In this document: positions 58,159 through 64,000 of the stretch, in pieces
Position numbering within the stretch: the first letter of the stretch is position 1
How the letters are laid out: each line of letters begins with the position of its first letter
Origin: Klebsormidium nitens
Lineage: Eukaryota; Streptophyta; Klebsormidiophyceae; Klebsormidiales; Klebsormidiaceae
Assembly (NCBI GenBank): GCA_000708835.1
Contig: DF237190.1
Location: 1 to 64,000, forward strand
Length of the DNA stretch: 64,000 nucleotides
Reading direction: 5' to 3'
Position numbers and translations under genes: made by a program
The notes under the pieces: model-generated
The model's database searches: none
Seen by the model: the letters and a program-made list of their open reading frames with translations, nothing else
What the model was told of the DNA's origin: nothing

Positions 58159-61100
58159 TCAGATAAATGTTGTCCGCCCAACTCGCGTCGTAACGGTCCG
58201 GCTCCGCGTCTGGGATGACGAGGCGGGGTGGCGCGGGGATGCGGAGCTTTGTGCCCGGTGAAGACGCACCGGTCGCGGGCTCTGCAATGGCAAAGGGGAG
58301 ACTTGATGGGCGGGGATTTGGACCGGGCGGTGGTTTGTTGGACAGTCAAATGAAGGCATGATGTCACTCCGACGCAAGTAGTTCTGCAGAAGTCGATCCA
58401 AGAAAGCACTTAATCCTTCGGACAAGGCGTTGCCGGTTGGACTCTGTTGCGCAGACGATAATCAAGAAAGCACACGTGCTTCAAACAAAATTCTGCTTCT
58501 ATCTCTTCTCGTGATGCGCCGGAGAGCCCGTTTTGCTTTAAGCTTTGCGGATCTCGAAATCTGTTCTCAACGTTACCTTGAGAGCGAGGTCGGAATCTAC
58601 GAGAGTTGCAGACGATTTGGCTCGCACAACGACAGCTGAAAAGCCCCGCAGGATTCATGGGAACGTGGTGTGCCGGGATTTCAGAATTAGAAGCGGGTTC
58701 ACCGGGCAGCCTACACAGCAGCCCCAATTTGCCAGGAAAGCGGCCTTCAAAAGACGTCCGGATGATGGTAGAATAAAACGGCGCAAAAATGACACCAAGC
58801 TGGAAAGAAAAGCACCCAGAAACATGGATGGCGCGACGAACCGGCAAGAAACGGTGTCGCGAGCCGCGCCGCTTCGAACGGCCACGTGTCCTCCTTCGCG
58901 GCCGCCGAGCAGACGCTCTCCGCGGGACGGGCCCCGTTTTCGCCGCCGTCTCCGACAAAGCTACGCGCTGCCAAGCTTGACACAGACGGTCCCTCGATTA
59001 CGAGGCCTACAGACGCGTCGGTCACGGTGCTCGCGGCCCTCTCCAGGGTTGCCACGTGGCAGCCGTACAGGACCGGCGTGCACGAATGGACGGTCGAGAG
59101 GCTGCCGCTGCTCTGCGTCTTGGGGATCGGTGCCAGCTGGAGGGGTCCGGTGAAGGTCACTGGGGGATAAGCCTGGGGCGAGCACGACTCGCTGGCGGGG
59201 TAGTCGGGCCACTGGGAAAGTGGCTGGTTCCTGCGAATTGAAAACGAGGCGTTATCGAACCGGCCTGACAGGTGTGATCAAGTGGGTGTCCAGAACGTGA
59301 CTTGCAACTGACAGATTGTCACGAAAGGACAGAAGAGCGGCCGCGAAAAGATTCCGTTTTCGCGTGCACTATTTGCCGCGAAGCCTGCTTCCTGATGCAT
59401 GTTACAATCGACATGCTCAACCGTTTCCTTTTGGAGGCGAAAGGGGTGTCAGCTTTTCCGAAAAGGTTCTCGTCTTCGGAGTGATACCTCCCAAGAGTCC
59501 GCTGGAGCAAAGCAAGCGACGAAAGGCACAAAAGCAGACACGACCACATTCCGCATGTTCGTTTGCACGTGGTACCGCAAAAGACTTCGATATCAGAATA
59601 GACGTTAGAACGCGTATAAACAACGTGTCAAAAAGGCCTCACGAACCGGCGCCAAACGAAATCTGCCAGAAAGCGCCGTTGTCTGCAACTCAACAAGGAA
59701 GCTCGCTAAATGAACCAGTTCGAAAGCACCACGGCAAACAACAAGTGAACCCTTTCAATCGTGGGCTGGCAATATCTCAACCCTGCGCAGGTTACTTCGC
59801 AGAAACACGCCGTTCGTCTGTCGCCAGGATCGCTTACCATGGACCGGGGTAGCTCTCGTCCGGCAGCACGAGACTGGGGTGAGTGACCGGGACGTCCATC
59901 CCTAAATGTGCCCCGTAGGCAGCAGCCGGGGGGTCGAACGGACGACCGGGGAGCTGCTCGGAGCAGAAAAGCTCCTGCACGGAACATCGGCGATGTGGTC
60001 AGTGTTGGATACCGCCACGCTAATCTTGACCACAGGGGAGATTTTAAGTTTTCCGCTCCTCCCACGTTTCCGCTCTGCATTCTGATCGGAAGGACTGACA
60101 CTCAGCTACCTGACCAGGCGGACCGACCGACCGCCAGACCGCACTCCCGGCCGCCATGGGCTGCCGGACCAGGCGGACCGACCGACTGCCGGACCGCGAT
60201 TGGCTCGGTCCGCCGGTCGGTCGGTCCGGGAAGTTTTTCCAGATTCAACGTACCAGTATCGGTACGTACCGCGCCACTGCGGGTCCCATCGGGTGGCCCA
60301 CCCCGGCCGGACTAGCCGGACCGACCGACCGCTAGACCGCTAACTTCAAACCACAGGGTTCATGATCTCTTAACCCTAAGTCGTCCCGCCAGGACCTACC
60401 CTAACCCACCCTAGTAACCACCAAACTTTCCCCACCAAGTCACTGGGAAGTTGACAACAAACTAAAAACCTAAGGGAAAGTGACGACACCCTAACCCTAA
60501 GTCGTCCCGCCATGGCTCACCCCGACCCCCACCCTAACCCCCCACTAACCCCACCATAGTCACAGTCCGGCGGTCGGTCAGTCTGCCGATCGTACGTTCC
60601 GTTTCCACTGCCAAACTTTATTTATGCAATTAATAAATGCTAAAATATTCCAGAAATTGATTGGATTTCCGTTGTTCCGCTGCCGACAAGGACACCGGAT
60701 TCCGACTTAAAATCTCCCCTGTGGTCAAGATTAGCGGGCCCCTAGTGTTGGAGCTAGAGTCAAAGTCGATCCTAAAAGCTTTCTTTTCGTTGCGGCCTTG
60801 TCCCGACCATGTTGCGCTTTGGAACTTTAGGGAATGGTCGAACTTCTGAAAAGGGGTTGAAGGGCCTGTGAAAAGAAATGGTCGACTCGACGCTTATGGG
60901 AAGTGGCCGTGCCTTTTTCGTCTGTCACCATGGCTCTGCATCTGCTTTGAAGAGGTTTTAGGGTTTTAGCTGAGCCGATTCCAGGGGCATCATCATTTGC
61001 AACTTGTTTGAAAGGCAGGGAAGAAAGATGTCCAAGACGGGGTTGAGAGTTGGACGACTTGAACCCGACTGAATCACCAATATGATAGCAACTCGGAGGA

Positions 61101-63215
61101 AAGGCAGGGAAGAAAGTGAAAGATTTCCAAGACGGAGTCGAGAGTTGGACCGTTTTGAAGCCCGACTGAAGCAGCGACGTCTCCTCGTTGACGGCAAAAA
61201 GCTTGAATGCTCGATTCTTGCTACTTGATGAGCATGCGAAAGGTGCAACCAATGGAAGACGCACATCCACCAAAAGATGCATCTAATGCAAAACCACCAA
61301 AGGACGTAACCATTGATCACTGGGACCGCATCTATATCCGAGGGAGAGCAAAGGAGGCTTTGTTGCGGATTATACCTGCGTGTAATTGAACCCTTGATCG
61401 GCCATTCTCCAATCCCCTCATGTAGATTTGACACGAATATCATGCACGTCAGAATTTTGGTCCTGGGTTACCAACCTGCGAGCCGTGCGAGTGGACGGCT
61501 CCCATCCCGCACAAGGATGACGCGGCACAACCGCGGCCGTCGATGACGTCCGACCCGCAGCTGGCTGTGCACGCGCCGCTCTGCTCCGCTGCCTGCCACT
61601 TGAGCGCCTTCCTCCGCTCGCGCTCCATCTGACGGCGCCGAGTGTGCCACGCGTTCTTGACTTCGTTGTCCGTTCTGTGAGAGGGGAAGGAGCTTGTAAA
61701 CGTGCGATTGCGGTCTTGATCTCATGAAAGGGGGGGGCGACATGTAGGTCTGTGTCTGGTGAGGGAGGGGGGGGGGAGCATGTAAACATGGAGTTGCGGT
61801 CTTTCAGTGAGGAAGGTGGGGGGGTGAGACATGTAGCATACCTAGGGGATTGCAGGTTGTCATTTGGTGAGGGGGAAAGGGAGAAGCATGTAAACAAGGG
61901 GTTGCGGTCTTGGTTAAATAAGGTAGAGCCTTTGCTGAGGGCCCTTGAGAACTCCGTAATTGTTTCTAGGGGCTTGAGATTGGGAAAGCCATGATTCTGG
62001 TGACAAAGCAATCAGATGCAATAGCATAGATCAGGTTGTTAGAAGGCAGACTACTCCAGAAGCTCAATAGAAGAGGGTTGAAGAAACAAATCAGGAAAGA
62101 ACATACCAGAATGACCAGACCCTGAGCTGAGAGCTTTTCATCGAGGTATATTTGAAGAGAAAAGTCTTGTAGAAAGGCACTATCTCTCAATGCCCCATCC
62201 AAACGACGTCAAGGAGATAAGAGCAAAATGCAAGGTCTGGACAGCCAAAAGTCACGAGAATCTAAGCTTGAAAGCTGCCATTCCAAATTCGTTGCTTCAA
62301 AGCAACAAGGCTACAGCAAGTGAGACCACCATTCGACTGCACAATCTGGTCAGCATAGCCTATCAGTTCCAGCCCAATTTAGTCGCAGACTATCGGAAAG
62401 CACCCCGCATTACTAGCATCTCACAGATCAGGCTCAAAGATCAGGCTTCCAAATGTCAAGTATGTGCAATCTTTTGAGTCCTCGCAGATTAAACAACAAT
62501 CAAATTACAATGATTTATCCTGGCAACTCTTGTGGATCTACTACCTTTTCAAGCACCCCCAGTCTTTTAAGCTCACCAGAGAATGCCTCGCGAGAGACCA
62601 GAGGAAAGGAAAACTGCAGGGCTCGATAAGCTTAGAGCTCTGTTCCCAAATGAAGTATGGGACCTGGCTAGAGCTATATGGATCTGGTCAGTCAGACAAG
62701 GTTAGAAATGGACTTGGTTACCTGTCTATGACGACATCTCTAAACTTGATAAAGTCAGCACCGTCACTCAGACGAGGCTTAAGAGGACTTGATTACCTTC
62801 CTGTGACCTTCTTATGACCTTCTCATGACCTTGCTCTAAACTCTAGTAAGTCAGCCAGTACAGCGCTCATCGCTTCTGAATTTTAATGTTAAAAGCCTGA
62901 TCAGCAGATGGTCAACAACGTTGGTCACTTGATTGGGGGTTTCTGAACGACGTCTTCTGAATATTGATCGAAAAGTCCCCATGAACAAGGGGTTTCCTGA
63001 TTCGTTGAGGGCTAGCCCCTAGTTTGCCCTGTCTTCCCTCACCTCCCCTTGAAGTGGTTAGCAATGAGCGCCCACTTGTTGCCATAACGGCCCTGGAGCT
63101 GCATCACAAGGCGCAGTTCTGCGCCAGTAAAGCGCTCCTTTTTCAGGTGGGGGCGAAGGTGGTTCATGTACCGTAGCCGGCAGCTCTTCCCCGAGCGCTG
63201 GAGCCCGTAAACCAT
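58159..63215 (-). CDS. R2R3-MYB transcription factor, 5' end outside window
   Basis: Six exons are visible: 63215-63043, 61674-61476, 59974-59838, 59230-58842, 58635-58577 and 58443-58159. They are in phase, giving about 413 aa without the start. The first visible exon carries the end of R2 and most of R3 (GLQRSGKSCRLRYMNHL, GNKWALIANHFKG); the next completes R3 (RTDNEVKNAWHTRRRQ). These are the plant R2R3-MYB DNA-binding repeats, so it should be a nuclear transcription factor. The first R2 helices must lie right of 64000. R2 has Ser where most plant MYBs have Cys (QRSGKS for KRCGKS), as in some other R2R3 groups. The tail has ELFCSEQLPGRPFDPP, SYPGPWNQPLSQWPDYP and ALSEGLSAFLDRLL, with no named motif. 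The last exon ends at a TGA, but another frame nearby looks coding (see findings). Confidence 0.8.
60018..60736. repeat. 719-bp unit with 32-bp perfect inverted ends, in MYB intron
   Basis: Positions 60018-60049 are the exact reverse complement of 60705-60736 (CGCTAATCTTGACCACAGGG...). The interior is non-coding. It holds repeated GGACCGACCGACC words in both orientations (about 60113-60340 and 60563-60590) and CCCTAACCC-rich stretches (about 60395-60560). It looks like a small non-autonomous inverted-repeat element. No target-site duplication is evident outside the arms, so a DNA-transposon family cannot be assigned. Confidence 0.7.
61011..61170. repeat. two-copy tandem duplication, 89-bp offset
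   Basis: The block beginning AAAGGCAGGGAAGAAAG occurs at 61011 and 61100. Each copy continues through CCAAGACGG, GAGAGTTGGAC and CCCGACTGA. The copies differ by small indels. It lies in the same MYB intron as the inverted-repeat unit. Confidence 0.8.
61680..61915 (+). repeat. G-rich minisatellite in MYB intron
   Basis: About two and a half diverged units alternate G runs (up to about ten Gs near 61769-61778) with GCATGTAAAC and GTTGCGGTCTT blocks at roughly 110-base intervals. It sits just inside the MYB intron next to the exon beginning at 61674. The G runs could form G-quadruplexes on the plus strand. Confidence 0.65.
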
Positions 63216-63435
63216 CTGGAATGGGGGAGAAAGTGGTTAGCGTTTGTATTGGGAACTGTATTAGAAGCTGCTGTTTGGATGCATTGGCACCTGAATTAGG
63301 ATGCTTGAATCCCGCATACCATCTGGACTGGGGGAAGAAAGTGAATGACTTTGGTTCCGTGTTATTGTTGTCTGATTCAGAAACTGGAAGGGTTGGGACC
63401 TGTTTCAACTGGGGTGAAGGAAGTGGTCAACTTCT
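63204..63435 (-). repeat. duplicated acceptor/exon edge of MYB exon, about 107-bp period
   Basis: The junction at the start of the visible R2/R3 exon (CCATTCCAG|ATGGTTTACGGG on the minus strand, 63204-63240) has a diverged copy at 63311-63350 (CCAGTCCAG|ATGGTATGCGGG). A third, weaker trace lies at about 63406-63430. The copies keep the pyrimidine tract and a CAG acceptor. The downstream-most one is taken as real because only it continues into the MYB domain. Confidence 0.7.
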
Positions 63436-64000
63436 CGCATATCGTCATGGTGTTCTTTTCAGGAGCTTTTAGATCAGCATCTGTTCCATATTAGGAATAT
63501 GGCTCACTCTAGGTCTCATTCTAGTCAAAATACTGAAGATCAGGACAACAGGTAAGAGTTGGTAATCTGTGCAGGCAGCTCAAAAGCTGAGCTTAGAACC
63601 TGCTCATCCGGAATCATCCCGAGTCAACTCAGATTAGCAGTCTGGTTGTTTACTGATGTGTAGCCCGTATGAGCTTCAGGCAGTTCTCTGTGCAGCCAGA
63701 GAACTTGTGTCAAGCCAAGGGGTAATTCCAGCTGGACCCTGTGACCAAGTCCTTAGCCCCAAAGGCAACTGGAATAGCTTCGTGTTTCTGAGAACAGGGG
63801 AAGAGAATCCCAAAGGTGCTACTCCTGCACAACGGGTATCAAAGCCATTGCCATCTGGTGTCCTGTACAGAGCACAACATGTAAGGGCGCACTTAGCTGA
63901 CAAGGCAATTGGGCCATGCAATGTATTGTTGCTGCCAGACACGCAATGCACCACCTTGCAGGGCTGGAAAATCTGGCCCTTGACGGCCTTTCTCTTTGAT
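63216..64000. other. MYB intron sequence to the window edge
   Basis: It contains the duplicated acceptor block and otherwise no recognised feature. The first R2 helices with their tryptophans and the acidic EED motif were looked for on the minus strand and are not here. A 92-codon minus frame at 63676-63954 has no motif and is not called. Confidence 0.5.

Noticed and set aside
57786-58409. 207-codon minus-strand open frame rich in Pro and Arg
   Set aside because: It is one of three open frames over a GC-rich 54-bp repeat. It has no splice-consistent link to the upstream MYB exons.

Overview
This is a eukaryotic nuclear window, most likely from a green-lineage organism and plausibly a streptophyte alga such as Klebsormidium (inference). 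Support comes from a plant-type R2R3-MYB, intron-rich genes with GT-AG introns, a DIRS-type tyrosine-recombinase retrotransposon of the Kangaroo/PAT layout, and C-rich CCCTAA-containing repeats. No prokaryotic operon, CRISPR array, rRNA or convincing tRNA gene was seen. Exons were joined by hand using GT/AG borders and reading-frame phase; the phases close exactly in the recognised genes, but no transcript data were available.

Layout. 1-1.9 kb: GC-rich, palindromic, repeat-like DNA. 1.9-4.1 kb (+): secreted DUF3455-type protein. 4.1-8.3 kb: no gene recognised. 8.3-12.9 kb (-): CDK5RAP3/C53, the UFMylation and ER-phagy adaptor, with seven I-D/N-W motifs. 13.8-17.4 kb (+): conserved-looking protein of unknown function, divergent from CDK5RAP3. 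19.1-22.5 kb (-): homocysteine S-methyltransferase. 23.5-28.1 kb (-): BCS1-type mitochondrial AAA ATPase. 29.7-30.9 kb (+): intronless four-zinc-ribbon protein with an organelle-targeting-like N terminus. 33.3-41.0 kb (-): METTL13/eEF1A methyltransferase with two methyltransferase domains. 42.6-47.3 kb (+): coiled-coil and Gln/Pro-rich protein. 48.3-56.2 kb: a complete DIRS-like element with split direct repeats A1...B1A2...B2, degraded gag and RT-RNase H frames on + and a tyrosine recombinase on -. 58.2-63.2 kb (-): R2R3-MYB whose 5' end lies beyond the window.

The host genes are unrelated housekeeping or regulatory genes and do not form a pathway. CDK5RAP3 acts in ribosome UFMylation and METTL13 in elongation-factor methylation, so both touch translation, but their proximity is probably coincidental.

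The two most distinctive signals are the expanded CDK5RAP3 motif array and a repeated pattern in four genes (unknown 13.8-kb gene, HMT, BCS1, MYB). In each, a short block spanning an exon edge and the adjoining intron has been tandemly duplicated into the intron with a period of roughly 107-166 bp. The DIRS-like element is also notable: its flanking repeats are essentially identical, yet its coding frames are broken.
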